A DNA stretch of 64,000 nucleotides from Methylophaga sp. (GCA_002696735.1 NZSL01000014.1:2270-66269); one strand, 5' to 3'. Positions 52,738 to 62,128 are shown, counted from the first letter of the stretch. Notes: generated from the letters alone by a model not told the origin. Translations and numbers: made by a program.

Positions 52738-53244
52738 ATGGGCGTTTTAACCAGTACCGGGACTGTTTTTTCCGTAGCTGTTGGTGAGCCTTTAGTGCTT
52801 GATGGTGCTGGTTTTTTGGCGCTGGACTACACCGAGGTAGCAGAGGTAACCGACATCCCCGAATACGGGCCAAGCGCACAGGTAGTTGAGCACAATCCAT
52901 TAAAGACGGGTGTAACCCAGAAGTACAAAGGATTTATCAATTATGGGCAAACAGCACTGCAGCTTGGGCGGGACATATTAGATGCCGGACAAGCCATTTT
53001 AGCTGCTGCTGTAGATGGTGCCACTAAGAATACAGAACATTCATTCCGGATTGATTATCAGGACGGCACAAGCGATTTCTTTACCGGAAAAGTCTTCAGC
53101 TCAACCACAAATCCATCATCTGCCAATTCAATCGTCGGTCGCACCGCAGTTGTAGAAATCAACTCGCCGATAGTGCGCGTCACCGGCAACGAAACGATTG
53201 AGGTCATTTGGTTATCAGTCACAGCTAACGGCGGGGAAGAATAA
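52738..53244 (+). CDS. second, diverged tail tube protein paralogue
   Basis: 168 aa. Very like the tube protein at 44878: MGVLTSTGTVFSVAVGEPLV, EVAEVTDIPEYGPSAQVVEH, NPLKTGVTQKYKGFINYGQT, EHSFRIDYQDGTSDFFTGKV, FSSTTNPSSANSIVGRTAVV. Differs at many scattered residues, so it is an old duplicate, not an assembly repeat. Its end adds NETIEVIWLSVTANGGEE, which resembles the start of the Ig-like repeat in the following tailspike. TAATG joins the two genes. Confidence 0.85.
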   Translation: MGVLTSTGTVFSVAVGEPLVLDGAGFLALDYTEVAEVTDIPEYGPSAQVVEHNPLKTGVTQKYKGFINYGQTALQLGRDILDAGQAILAAAVDGATKNTEHSFRIDYQDGTSDFFTGKVFSSTTNPSSANSIVGRTAVVEINSPIVRVTGNETIEVIWLSVTANGGEE

Positions 53245-56200
53245 TGGCTACAACATCAGAATTGGTATTTGAATATAACAAAGATCCCGGACCATTAACT
53301 GCTGATAATTTTGGCGTTCCTTTTGCCGTAAAAGGCACATTGACTGGAACCGGAACAACTCGCGTTTTACCAATATCTAGCGTTAGCCTGCCTGCAGGAA
53401 ATAACGAAGCAACAATCACCATGACAAGTCCGAGTGGCTACAGCTTCTCGCCGCTTTCACGCACCACAATGGTTTTTGTCGAACCAACAGCCGTAGCCTT
53501 CCAATCCCTAACCGCAAACGGCACAAGTGGCTCAGTTTCAACCACGCAATTAACGGCAACGTTTGATATTGACCCAGGCTTGACCACTGGCAACTTTGTG
53601 GTAACAGGCGCAAGCAAGGGTGTTGTGTCGAAAGTTGGGGCTGTTTATACCGTCAATATTCACACCATTACGGTTGAAGACGGTCAGAGCGTTACGCTGG
53701 ATATTATTGGTGTGCCTTCTGGCTTTACGATTACGCCTACTACTAGAACGGTCACAGTATATAAAGCGGCTGCACTAGAAGCGCCTACAGTTATTGCAAC
53801 TCTTGATTTTCCACAGGCCACAATTGGTGTTCCTTTCAGTTTCAGCATTGCGTATGTGTTTGCAGGCGAGATAGATACGTTTGAGACTGCTACAGGAACG
53901 TTGCCCTCATGGGCAACGCTTAACGCATCAACAGGATCAATAACCGGCACACCTGACGCAGAAAGTACTGCTGCTGGATTATCATTTACCGCAACCAATG
54001 CAGCCGGAACGTCTTCAGCATCAAATACAGATGATTTAGTTACGGTTGAGAGCGTTGTTGGGCAGGGAACTGTAGAGCCTGATCTAGGTTTAAATTACGT
54101 TGGTTATAAACACATTGATATAACCGGTCTTGTTGTCAATGATTTTGAAATTGTTGAAACGCCAGATGCCGTTCCAAAGCAGTTGATATGCAAAATACGT
54201 CCTGGTGATATTTCTATATCAGGCGGCAGGACTTTAACTGCTAACGAAATTAATGAGTTTAACGATCTCGATATCAGGTTCATCATTACAGATGCGGAAG
54301 ATAACCCTGTACCCGATTATTTTGGCTTGCTACATCCTATAACGGATGCGGCATTTGATCTGTTTTCAGATACTAAGGAGGGTAACTATCACGCGATTGT
54401 TCCCGCTATTGATAATTATAAAGTTACCTGTTTAGTAAAAGGTCAAAATGGTGAGGGATTTGTCCGGGTAAACAGTCTCAGTAAAACATTTAATGTTACT
54501 GAAAACGCTTTCCCGGTTAAGTATGCGGATTCCGTTAATGGAAATTCAGCCTATGATGGCTTAAGCGCCTTTGTTGTATCAGGAACCGCTGCTTATACAA
54601 ATGCAACTAAACGTGTCACCGGTACAGGTTTATTCGCTGATTACGACCACACTGCTGCATCCGCAAACATTAACCCAGTTTACAACTACAACTATATGTA
54701 TTTTACAGGGGCGAATGAGGGCGGCTTCCCTGCCGGTCGTTACGAAGTTGCAGCTAAAATAAGTGATGACGAGATTGAGTTGGCCGAAGCATTAGGAGCG
54801 GACTACACGGGCGTTACTTTCTCAACTGGACCGAAGGCAGCACCACCTACCGATAATACGTTAACCGGCAACTTCTGGTATGTGACTGGCGAATGGACCC
54901 GTGGAGAGCTTCAATCAACCAGAATGTCAACTTATATCGTTGGCTACAAAGGTGGGTTCAGATTAACAAATCCCGGAACAGATCAGATTGTTTTAGCGGC
55001 TGGTATTGGTAGCTCAATTAACGCGCCTGCTGACCATAGATTCTTTATGGCAAACGGGGTTGTCGATGGCGAGTTTAAAAACACGGTTGTTGGTAGGTCG
55101 TTAAGCTCTACTGGATCGGGTACGTTTAGAGACTGCTATCACAACGTAGAATTTAAAGGAGCCGTCTCTGGTACAACCTTCTCGGCAGTTTGCTCGGCAG
55201 ATGGATTTATCCGCCATTGGACATTCTTGGGTTGTAAATTTGATGGGCTACTGAATAATCGGAATGACTTTACCAGTGCCGGAAACCCATCTGGAACAAC
55301 TGTATTTTTGCCTATTGAAACCATTCCTCCCGAAACACCTCAGACAGGGTACATCTGGTACTTAAATGATGCCGGGAGGCTTCAACCGAGGATAGCTTAT
55401 ACATCTTGGGATGTGGATGGTTTTGTATTGGCGTCAGCAACGGTTTCTGATTGCGGTTCTGAAAACTATTGTATATCAAGCGGATCGGTAGAGCACAGTT
55501 ACAACGTATACCTCTCCATGAAAAACGTGAACTGGAGTGTTGGAATAATCTTTTGTGAGTTTGAAACCGATTCAAAAGACGATGTTAAAGACCATGATGC
55601 ATACATCAGTGGTGCAATTGATAATGCTCACGTTTGTTATAACACCTTCGGCAAGGGCATAGGATCGTCTTTTGCAGTTAATAGTAACTTGGCAAAGAAT
55701 ATTGAAGGATATACTTCGCACAACGTATCTGTTTGCGACAACTTTATGTCGCAATATAGACGTTTTGGTGTGGACTGCTCTATAACAAACAACACCAATC
55801 CGAGAGAATTTATTGACGGACTCCTTGTAAGGGGTAACTATTCTAACGTACTTCATTGCTTGGTTTATTACGGCGCTCCGGGAACTGTTAGGTTTGCCAA
55901 AAACGTTACAGAGGATGTGGCGAATTTAGGGAATGATAGCGGTTCATGGGCGGCGTTTGTTGGGGCGAATCCAGAAGACCAAGGCTATAAAGCGGTTATT
56001 GATGACAATAGCGTTATCGGGCATAGATTGGCAGATTATAGCCAAGCACAAGTGCAACGTGGACTAGAGATTGTTGACAACGTTAATAATATTGACTTTA
56101 ACAGTGAGTGCTTAAAACTTAGCTCTGCTACATTTGATGGCGGCGTGATAACGGGTAACAATCTTTATAACCCTTCTCAAGTTAATAATTATGTAGCATT

Positions 56201-56954
56201 AGTTATTGATGCTGGTGTAACCACTGGCTATACCTTAGAAGCGTTTAACACGCTAGTTGATGGCGTGAATATATCAACTAATGCTGTAACACAATTCCTT
56301 TACAATGTGGATGATTACGAAGTGGGTGGAACAGTTCCATTTTTAAGACCTGCTGCTAATAATCCGAACAGTGTCACCAACTCAATATTTGAATCAACCC
56401 TTCCGTCTGGAGTAACTGGAAATATCGCGCTCATAGGGGGCAACCTTAACTCTGTTAATTTGGCGTTAATAATTGACGAGATAGGCGCTCAAACTGGAAC
56501 TGTAACTATTGCTGCACTCATGAAAGGGACCGGAAGTACAACATCAAGAACATACCAACCTAAACCATGCCCCAGAATACAAGAGGATGGCGCTGAACCT
56601 GAGTGGGTTGCCGGTGGATTAGTAACAACGTTTGATAATGTTGAAATACAATATGTGGTAGATGATGTATTCACAAGGAGTGGGGTCGCGGGTGGCATCA
56701 GTACCACCAACTTTAATGCTAACTGGTATTGGGTGGAAACTACTGTAACAGGTGCAGGAATTATATCAACAAGATATTGGGCTTATGACGGGTCACGGCC
56801 AGAAACACCTGTGTACTCCGTGACACTTCCGAGTAATGAGTTAGCAAACGCTTTTGTTGGTTTTGGCATGGATAATACGCCAGGAGTCCATATAGCTGCC
56901 GTGGCCGTTGGCATAAATGGATCGCCAGCACCTTGGGATTCATATGGCTTATAG
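53244..56954 (+). CDS. large tailspike/receptor-binding protein with Ig-like repeats
   Basis: 1236 aa. Two Ig-like repeats (about 1-75 and 80-172; each ends PSGYSFSPLSRTT or PSGFTITPTTRTV), a He_PIG-like domain (ASTGSITGTPDAESTAAGLS) about 175-270, then a long right-handed beta-helix region with GNFWYVTGEWTRG, NRNDFTSAG and repeated NxNNNP-type turns, and a C-terminal lectin-like part (VEIQYVVDDVFTRSG, STNFNANWYWVET). Its probable role is host-surface recognition or polysaccharide degradation. Confidence 0.82.
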   Translation: MATTSELVFEYNKDPGPLTADNFGVPFAVKGTLTGTGTTRVLPISSVSLPAGNNEATITMTSPSGYSFSPLSRTTMVFVEPTAVAFQSLTANGTSGSVSTTQLTATFDIDPGLTTGNFVVTGASKGVVSKVGAVYTVNIHTITVEDGQSVTLDIIGVPSGFTITPTTRTVTVYKAAALEAPTVIATLDFPQATIGVPFSFSIAYVFAGEIDTFETATGTLPSWATLNASTGSITGTPDAESTAAGLSFTATNAAGTSSASNTDDLVTVESVVGQGTVEPDLGLNYVGYKHIDITGLVVNDFEIVETPDAVPKQLICKIRPGDISISGGRTLTANEINEFNDLDIRFIITDAEDNPVPDYFGLLHPITDAAFDLFSDTKEGNYHAIVPAIDNYKVTCLVKGQNGEGFVRVNSLSKTFNVTENAFPVKYADSVNGNSAYDGLSAFVVSGTAAYTNATKRVTGTGLFADYDHTAASANINPVYNYNYMYFTGANEGGFPAGRYEVAAKISDDEIELAEALGADYTGVTFSTGPKAAPPTDNTLTGNFWYVTGEWTRGELQSTRMSTYIVGYKGGFRLTNPGTDQIVLAAGIGSSINAPADHRFFMANGVVDGEFKNTVVGRSLSSTGSGTFRDCYHNVEFKGAVSGTTFSAVCSADGFIRHWTFLGCKFDGLLNNRNDFTSAGNPSGTTVFLPIETIPPETPQTGYIWYLNDAGRLQPRIAYTSWDVDGFVLASATVSDCGSENYCISSGSVEHSYNVYLSMKNVNWSVGIIFCEFETDSKDDVKDHDAYISGAIDNAHVCYNTFGKGIGSSFAVNSNLAKNIEGYTSHNVSVCDNFMSQYRRFGVDCSITNNTNPREFIDGLLVRGNYSNVLHCLVYYGAPGTVRFAKNVTEDVANLGNDSGSWAAFVGANPEDQGYKAVIDDNSVIGHRLADYSQAQVQRGLEIVDNVNNIDFNSECLKLSSATFDGGVITGNNLYNPSQVNNYVALVIDAGVTTGYTLEAFNTLVDGVNISTNAVTQFLYNVDDYEVGGTVPFLRPAANNPNSVTNSIFESTLPSGVTGNIALIGGNLNSVNLALIIDEIGAQTGTVTIAALMKGTGSTTSRTYQPKPCPRIQEDGAEPEWVAGGLVTTFDNVEIQYVVDDVFTRSGVAGGISTTNFNANWYWVETTVTGAGIISTRYWAYDGSRPETPVYSVTLPSNELANAFVGFGMDNTPGVHIAAVAVGINGSPAPWDSYGL

Positions 56955-56984
56955 GTATAAAAGATATTAAATTAAACTTCAATC

Positions 56985-57008
56985 AAGCCGCCTTCGGGCG
57001 GCTTTTTT
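56985..57008 (+). terminator. intrinsic terminator after tailspike
   Basis: AAGCCGCC-TTCG-GGCGGCTTTTTT with a UUCG loop. The endolysin starts 17 bp later and may need read-through or its own promoter. Confidence 0.93.
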
Positions 57009-57024
57009 ACGCCTGGAGTAAAGC

Positions 57025-57555
57025 ATGAATAGAATGAAGGTTGGCGGATTAACGCTAGGCTCGTCTGTGCTTGTTGCCTTTCTCGCATTATGGGAGGGAG
57101 GTGGACAGGATGGGATGACGGTGTATGCCGATAAGTTAGCAGAAGGATTACCAACTGCTTGCTATGGCATAACAAAGCACGTAACCGATGAGCCCGTGAT
57201 TGTGGGTGAATATTGGCCCAAAGAAAAGTGTGATCGCGTTATGAGTGTAGCGGTGACAAAGGTTCAGCTTAAATTGCTTTCTTGTCTGACGCATCAGCCG
57301 CCACAGCCTGTATTCGATGCCATATCAAGCCATGCGTGGAATTTTGGCTATCCAAAAACATGCTCAAGTAATTCTGTTAGTCATATAAATGATGGTGATT
57401 ACGCGATCGGCTGCAATCTGTTGGCAACGACCTATGGTGGCAAACCAAACTGGTCTTACGTAACAACCGTTAATGGCAAGGTATTTGTTCAAGGATTGTA
57501 TAACCGAAGACAAGCTGAGCGTGACAATCTTTGTTTGGCTGGACTTTATGAATAA
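57025..57555 (+). CDS. SAR-type endolysin, GH24 lysozyme
   Basis: 176 aa. An N-terminal weakly hydrophobic helix (GGLTLGSSVLVAFLALWEG) serves as signal-anchor-release segment. GH24 motifs: catalytic Glu in WEGGGQDG, then LPTACYGITKHV in place of the usual Asp-x(5)-Thr region, and WSYVTTVNGKVFVQGLYNRR, RQAERDNLCLAGL. Several Cys may form disulfides that activate the enzyme. Overlaps Rz by 8 bp. Confidence 0.85.
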   Translation: MNRMKVGGLTLGSSVLVAFLALWEGGGQDGMTVYADKLAEGLPTACYGITKHVTDEPVIVGEYWPKEKCDRVMSVAVTKVQLKLLSCLTHQPPQPVFDAISSHAWNFGYPKTCSSNSVSHINDGDYAIGCNLLATTYGGKPNWSYVTTVNGKVFVQGLYNRRQAERDNLCLAGLYE

Positions 57556-58030
57556 ATACCTTTTAATCGCCGTCTTACTTGTGTCTTTTAGTGCGGGGTT
57601 TGGAGTGCAGGGTTGGCGTATGGGTGAAAAGCTTGCAAAAGCTAATTTGGAAACGTCAAAAACACTTCAAAAAATATCTGTAACCGCAGCAACCAAACAA
57701 CGGGAATTGCAAAATGAACTCGACAAAGAGCAGGCCAGGCTTTCAGTTGTTGAAACTGAACAATACGCTATCATGCGCAATGCAGAAGACAAAACTAGGC
57801 GGCTTGATGCTGCTGTTAATGCTCTCAATAAGCGCCTGCTCGTCAACGCCAGTTGTCCAGCCCATAGCGATAGACTGCCCAAAACCCGCACCGATTCCAG
57901 CATGGGTGAAAGAACCCGTCCCGAGCTTAATCCCTCTGCTCGACCAACTTATAACGCCCTCAGGGATGGAATAGTGAAATTAGAGGCTCAGGTAGCCTAC
58001 TATCGAGAGGCATGCAGGCGTCCAGATTAA
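57548..58030 (+). CDS. Rz: Rz-like inner-membrane spanin
   Basis: 160 aa. N-terminal anchor MNKYLLIAVLLVSFSAGFGV followed by a long charged coiled coil (KQRELQNELDKEQARLSVVE) in the periplasm. Pairs with the nested Rz1 to fuse inner and outer membranes at lysis. Confidence 0.88.
   Translation: MNKYLLIAVLLVSFSAGFGVQGWRMGEKLAKANLETSKTLQKISVTAATKQRELQNELDKEQARLSVVETEQYAIMRNAEDKTRRLDAAVNALNKRLLVNASCPAHSDRLPKTRTDSSMGERTRPELNPSARPTYNALRDGIVKLEAQVAYYREACRRPD
57780..57974 (+). CDS. Rz1: Rz1-like outer-membrane spanin lipoprotein, nested
   Basis: 64 aa, fully inside Rz in another frame. Lipobox in MLLLMLSISAC then a Pro-rich body (PKPAPIPAWVKEPVP). The classic embedded Rz/Rz1 arrangement. ATG 57780 (MQKTKLGG) chosen. 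Confidence 0.88.
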   Translation: MQKTKLGGLMLLLMLSISACSSTPVVQPIAIDCPKPAPIPAWVKEPVPSLIPLLDQLITPSGME

Positions 58031-58593
58031 GATAATTTTCGCCTTAACCCCATAAAGCCAAATAATGCTGGAGCGAGCAAAAACAAAGTTGCAGGCAAAG
58101 GCACTTCACTAACCTCATAAAACCTTAGCTCAACAAAAGATTCTAGAGATAAAGCTTTTCCACCAATAGCGAAACTGGATGTGAAGGGTGTGTATACTTG
58201 GTTAAATAAATAATAGCTAAACAATCCGGAGCCAGTGCCGGGGAGTGCCAGAGACTTGCCATCGTAATATAAACTTGCATCAGTTATATTAAAGGTTGTC
58301 CACTCAATAACAATATTAACTGGTCGCTCAATTAAAATATTTGCGCCGTTTGTCATTTGCCGATCTACTAAATCCGTTCCAACTGAAAAATAATTTTCAT
58401 TGTTGATTGGATTGTCCAAATCAACCGCATCAGGGAAGACGGCTGGATCTTTGTAGCCAATTACACATTCTGATGAGCAGCCATCATAGTGTCCACCAAA
58501 AGGGCTGGCTGCACCGCCAGTAAGTATTGTAAATAGCGCAGAATTAGCAGAGGCGGAAAAAAATAAAACAGAAAAAAACAGGATAGCTTTCAC
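58027..58593 (-). CDS. exported protein with PEP-CTERM-like sorting tail, phage cargo
   Basis: 188 aa. Signal peptide MKAILFFSVLFFSASANSA. C-terminus SEVPLPATLFLLAPALFGFM, GLRRK: a VPxPAT motif, hydrophobic helix and basic end, as in PEP-CTERM substrates of exosortase. The body is unknown with a Cys pair (DGCSSECV). Tail-to-tail with Rz (4-bp overlap) and opposite to late genes, so likely a cargo gene expressed in the lysogen. Confidence 0.75.
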   Translation of the reverse strand: MKAILFFSVLFFSASANSALFTILTGGAASPFGGHYDGCSSECVIGYKDPAVFPDAVDLDNPINNENYFSVGTDLVDRQMTNGANILIERPVNIVIEWTTFNITDASLYYDGKSLALPGTGSGLFSYYLFNQVYTPFTSSFAIGGKALSLESFVELRFYEVSEVPLPATLFLLAPALFGFMGLRRKLS

Positions 58594-58662
58594 GGGACTC
58601 CCTCCATAGAAGTGTGAACGAGATCACAAAATATGATCTCTAGCTATCCATTGTCAAAATAT

Positions 58663-58779
58663 TTAATCTTCCTCTACATCCTGCACGTCTTTCTTCATGA
58701 TCCAAAACCAAGAAGCCCCAACCAAACCAAAAACTGCGGCTATTCCTAAAACAGCTAAAATCAAATCAAATGTATCCAT
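58663..58779 (-). CDS. 38-aa single-pass membrane protein
   Basis: MDTFDLILAVLGIAAVFGLV, GASWFWIMKKDVQDVEED: one membrane helix and an acidic tail, with AAAGGTG before the ATG. Upstream of the PEP-CTERM-like gene on the same strand; the two could form a small cargo unit. Role unknown. Confidence 0.6.
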   Translation of the reverse strand: MDTFDLILAVLGIAAVFGLVGASWFWIMKKDVQDVEED

Positions 58780-58884
58780 CGTTTTCACCTTTAATAAATT
58801 AATTTAATTGGCGAAAGCGAAAAGCTGATTGAGTCCGAAACCAACACATAACCCATTGTTTTTATTATGCCGAAAATGCCATTT

Positions 58885-58912
58885 TTGACAGTAGCTAAAA
58901 ACAGTGTAAAAT
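58885..58912 (+). promoter_or_regulatory. outward-facing promoter at right phage end
   Basis: Perfect TTGACA (58885-58890), 16-bp spacer, TAAAAT (58907-58912), then a GC-rich discriminator. It points across attR to thrS. In the excised circle it would read into the int-side end. Confidence 0.7.
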
Positions 58913-58944
58913 GCCGCCCCTAGTAGGTTTGCGCGAGTTACCGT

Positions 58945-58995
58945 ACCACCTTGACATGGTGGGGGTCGTTGGTTCGAATCCAATCGTGCCTACCA
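58945..58995 (+). repeat. attR core, partial tRNA-Val
   Basis: Second copy of the 51-bp repeat; contains the anticodon arm, T arm and CCA of tRNA-Val but no D-arm or 5' acceptor, so it is not a functional tRNA. Confidence 0.96.
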
Positions 58996-59007
58996 GATAT
59001 ATACATC

Positions 59008-59035
59008 AAGCACCTCTTGCAGGTGCTTTTTGGTT
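59008..59035 (+). terminator. tRNA-Val terminator, now separated by the prophage
   Basis: AAGCACCT-CTTGC-AGGTGCTTTTT right after attR. Before integration it would have ended the tRNA-Val transcript; now it follows the phage-end promoter. Confidence 0.85.
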
Positions 59036-59074
59036 TTTAAGGCCTCTCGTATTGGCCACAACCAAGGATACAGT

Positions 59075-61000
59075 ATGATTTCAATTACCCTTCCTGATGG
59101 CAGTCAACGCCAGTTCGATCACCCCGTTTCAATTCATGATGTTGCTGCCGATATTGGTGCTGGTTTAGCCCGTGCTGCTCTGGCCGGTAAAGTGAATGGC
59201 AAACTGGTCGATACCAATTACGTTATAGAGGATGATGCTGAACTTGCCATCATCACCGAACGTGATGAAGAAGGGCTCGATATCATCCGACATTCGACCT
59301 CACATCTGTTAGCTCAAGCCGTAAAACAACTTTATCCCGATGCACAGGTCACTATTGGCCCGGTTATCGAAGATGGCTTTTACTACGATTTTTCCTATCC
59401 AAAAGGTTTTACACCGGAAGATTTGCAGAAAATCGAAAAACGTATGGAAGAGCTGGTCAAGCAAGATCTGCAAGTGGTCCGTGAAGAAGTCACCCGTGAT
59501 GCAGCAGTTCAGATCTTTCGTGAAATGGGTGAAGAATATAAAGCTCAAATCATCGAAGATATTCCTAAGGATGAAATCCTGTCAGTGTATCGACAGGGTG
59601 AATTCATGGATTTATGCCGTGGTCCGCACGTACCAAATACCGGAAAACTCAAAGCATTCAAACTGATGAAACTGGCCGGTGCTTACTGGCGTGGTAAATC
59701 TGAAAACGAAATGCTGCAACGGGTTTATGGTACAGCCTGGTCAGATAAAAAAGACCTGAAAGCCTATCTGCATCGTCTGGAAGAAGCCGAAAAGCGTGAT
59801 CATCGTAAGTTGGCGAAAAGTCTGGATCTTTTCCATTTGCAGGATGAAGCGGCTGGCATGATCTTCTGGCATGACAATGGCTGGCGGATTTATCGCGAAG
59901 TGGAAAAATATATTCGCGATGTACTGGCTCAAAATGACTATCAGGAAGTGCGCACCCCTCAGGTTGTGGACCGCAGTCTGTGGGAAAAATCAGGACATTG
60001 GGACAAATTCGGTGACATGATTTTCAGTACCCATTCTGAAAATCGTGATTACGCGGTTAAACCAATGAATTGTCCTTGTCATATTCAGATATTTAATCAG
60101 GGGCTGAAAAGCTACCGTGATTTACCTTTGCGTATGGCGGAATTTGGTTCATGCCATCGTAATGAACCGTCCGGTACCTTGCATGGTTTGATGCGTCTGC
60201 GTGGCTTCACTCAGGATGATGCGCATATCTTCTGTACTGAAGATCAAATTCAGACTGAGGTTTCTACTTTTATAGATCTGTTGTTTAACGTTTATGCCGA
60301 TTTTGGTTTTAACGACATTATTATTAAGTTATCGACTCGTCCGGAAAATCGTGTCGGTAGTGATGCCGTTTGGGATAAAGCGGAACATGCACTTGAACAG
60401 GCATTAAATGCCAAAGATCTGGACTGGGAACTGCAGCCGGGCGAGGGTGCGTTTTACGGACCGAAGATCGAATTCTCCTTAAAAGATTGTCTGGGGCGGG
60501 TCTGGCAATGCGGCACCATTCAGGTGGATTTCTCAATGCCAGGCCGATTGGATGCAACTTATGTGGCCGATGATGGTTCGAAACAGGTACCGGTGATGCT
60601 GCATCGTGCGATTCTTGGATCACTCGAGCGATTTATCGGTATACTCATTGAAGAATATGCTGGCGCGTTTCCGGCATGGCTTGCACCTCGTCAGGTTATG
60701 GTCATGGGAATTACCGATAAACAGTCAGATTATGTTCAACAAATTGCCCAACAATTGAAAAATCAGGGATTTAGAGCTGATGCGGACTTGAGAAATGAGA
60801 AGATTGGCTTTAAAATACGCGAGCACACATTGCGTCGCGTACCTTATCTAATCGTTGTTGGGGATCGCGAAGCACAAGAAAATGCCGTGGCAGTACGTAC
60901 TCGCAAAGGCGAAGATTTAGGCGCTATGTCGCTAGAGAGCTTCGTTTCATTGCTTCAAGAAGACGTCGCTCGCCGCGGTCGAATTATTTTAGAGGATTAA
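59075..61000 (+). CDS. thrS: threonyl-tRNA synthetase
   Basis: 641 aa from ATG 59075 after AAGGATAC ([14 protein letters not shown]). TGS domain 1-62, second editing domain with [14 protein letters not shown], class II catalytic core with zinc ligands in [10 protein letters not shown], motif 2 region [20 protein letters not shown], motif 3 [20 protein letters not shown], and a C-terminal anticodon-binding domain. First of the translation cluster; transcription must pass the terminator or start close by. Confidence 0.97.
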   Translation: MISITLPDGSQRQFDHPVSIHDVAADIGAGLARAALAGKVNGKLVDTNYVIEDDAELAIITERDEEGLDIIRHSTSHLLAQAVKQLYPDAQVTIGPVIEDGFYYDFSYPKGFTPEDLQKIEKRMEELVKQDLQVVREEVTRDAAVQIFREMGEEYKAQIIEDIPKDEILSVYRQGEFMDLCRGPHVPNTGKLKAFKLMKLAGAYWRGKSENEMLQRVYGTAWSDKKDLKAYLHRLEEAEKRDHRKLAKSLDLFHLQDEAAGMIFWHDNGWRIYREVEKYIRDVLAQNDYQEVRTPQVVDRSLWEKSGHWDKFGDMIFSTHSENRDYAVKPMNCPCHIQIFNQGLKSYRDLPLRMAEFGSCHRNEPSGTLHGLMRLRGFTQDDAHIFCTEDQIQTEVSTFIDLLFNVYADFGFNDIIIKLSTRPENRVGSDAVWDKAEHALEQALNAKDLDWELQPGEGAFYGPKIEFSLKDCLGRVWQCGTIQVDFSMPGRLDATYVADDGSKQVPVMLHRAILGSLERFIGILIEEYAGAFPAWLAPRQVMVMGITDKQSDYVQQIAQQLKNQGFRADADLRNEKIGFKIREHTLRRVPYLIVVGDREAQENAVAVRTRKGEDLGAMSLESFVSLLQEDVARRGRIILED

Positions 61001-61004
61001 AAAC

Positions 61005-61523
61005 ATCGCTACAGATCAAAAAAGGCTGAATTCTGAAATCACAGCCAGAGAAATTCGTGTAACCGATGCAAACGGTGAACAATTAGGTATTATTTCATTG
61101 GCGAAAGCCTTGGAATTAGCTGAAGAAGCCGAGTTGGATTTGGTGGAGATTGCCCCACAGGCAGAACCACCTGTCTGCCGTATTATGGATTACGGCAAGT
61201 ATGTGTTTGAGGCTAATAAACAAAAGGCCATTGCTAAGAAAAAGCAAAAACAGATACAGGTAAAGGAAATAAAATTCCGACCAGGGACGGAAGAGGGTGA
61301 CTATCAGGTAAAACTACGCAACCTGACACGTTTCCTCGAAGAAGGTAATAAAACCAAAGTCAGCCTCCGCTTTCGTGGACGTGAAATGGCCCATCAGGAA
61401 TTAGGTCTGAAATTGCTCGAAAGAGTAGCCGATGATTTGAAAGACCTGTCGGTTATTGAGCAACATCCGAAGAAAGAAGGTCGGCAAATGATTATGGTTT
61501 TGGCGCCAAGTAATAAAAAATAA
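61005..61523 (+). CDS. infC: translation initiation factor IF-3 with AUC start
   Basis: 172 aa. In-frame reading from ATC 61005: [40 protein letters not shown] matches the IF-3 N-domain, with GAGG ten bases upstream; a later TTG would cut off 31 conserved residues. C-domain [40 protein letters not shown]. Start codons AUU/AUC are known for infC and let IF-3 repress itself. Confidence 0.92.
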   Translation: MATDQKRLNSEITAREIRVTDANGEQLGIISLAKALELAEEAELDLVEIAPQAEPPVCRIMDYGKYVFEANKQKAIAKKKQKQIQVKEIKFRPGTEEGDYQVKLRNLTRFLEEGNKTKVSLRFRGREMAHQELGLKLLERVADDLKDLSVIEQHPKKEGRQMIMVLAPSNKK

Positions 61524-61555
61524 CTATTAATTAAATTAACAATGCGGAGTTCCAA

Positions 61556-61753
61556 ATGCCAAAATTGAAAAATCATAGCGGTGCAGCGAAGCGTTTCAAA
61601 CGCACCGGTAGCGGAAAGTTCAAACGCGCTCAAGCGTTTACTAGCCATATCCTGACCAAGAAAAGCACTAAGCGGAAACGCCAACTGCGTTCCACGTTGA
61701 CAATCTGTAAAGCAGATCATTTGTCAGTCCGCAAATTATTGCCTCTTCTATAA
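61556..61753 (+). CDS. rpmI: 50S ribosomal protein L35
   Basis: 65 aa very basic: [47 protein letters not shown]. Typical L35 start and KR-rich body, between infC and rplT as in most bacteria. Confidence 0.97.
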   Translation: MPKLKNHSGAAKRFKRTGSGKFKRAQAFTSHILTKKSTKRKRQLRSTLTICKADHLSVRKLLPLL

Positions 61754-61768
61754 TTAAGGAGTATTCCA

Positions 61769-62128
61769 ATGGCTAGAGTAAAACGTGGCGTAACAGCCAG
61801 AGCCCGTCATAAAAAAGTTATCGCGCAGGCCAAAGGCTATTATGGTCGTCGCAAGAATGTCTATCGTGTAGCTGTCCAGGCAGTTACCAAAGCCGGTCAA
61901 TATGCATACCGTGATCGTCGTCAGAAAAAACGTGTATTCCGTACATTGTGGATTGCGCGTATTAACGCTGCTGCCCGTGAATGTGGAATTTCGTACAGTC
62001 GTTTAATCGATGGTCTGAAAAAATCATCTATTGAAATCGATCGTAAAGTATTGGCAGATATTGCTTATCACGATTCTGCTGCATTTGCTGCTATTGCTGC
62101 AAAAGCAAAGGCGGCTTTGGCTAACTAA
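61769..62128 (+). CDS. rplT: 50S ribosomal protein L20
   Basis: 119 aa: [81 protein letters not shown]20 can repress its own operon by binding the rpmI region. Confidence 0.98.
   Translation: MARVKRGVTARARHKKVIAQAKGYYGRRKNVYRVAVQAVTKAGQYAYRDRRQKKRVFRTLWIARINAAARECGISYSRLIDGLKKSSIEIDRKVLADIAYHDSAAFAAIAAKAKAALAN

Larger units (their letters stand above)
15636..58995. mobile_element. integrated lambda-like siphophage, about 43.3 kb
   Basis: Bounded by a perfect 51-bp direct repeat of the tRNA-Val 3' end. It contains integrase and excisionase, divergent CI/Cro with matched operators, Erf/YqaJ/SSB recombination genes, O-like replication gene with iterons, TerS/TerL, portal, MuF, capsid, tail tube, tail chaperones, long tape measure, tailspike and lysis genes. 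A non-contractile long tail is indicated by the tape measure with no sheath gene. Integrase and ssb each carry an apparently damaging change, so it may be unable to excise or grow normally. Confidence 0.96.

Noticed and set aside
52738..53244. Assembly duplication of the tail tube gene
   Set aside because: The copies differ at many positions at protein and DNA level and have different neighbours, so it is a true paralogue.
58945..58995. Second tRNA-Val gene at attR
   Set aside because: Lacks the 5' acceptor strand and D arm; it is only the att duplicate.
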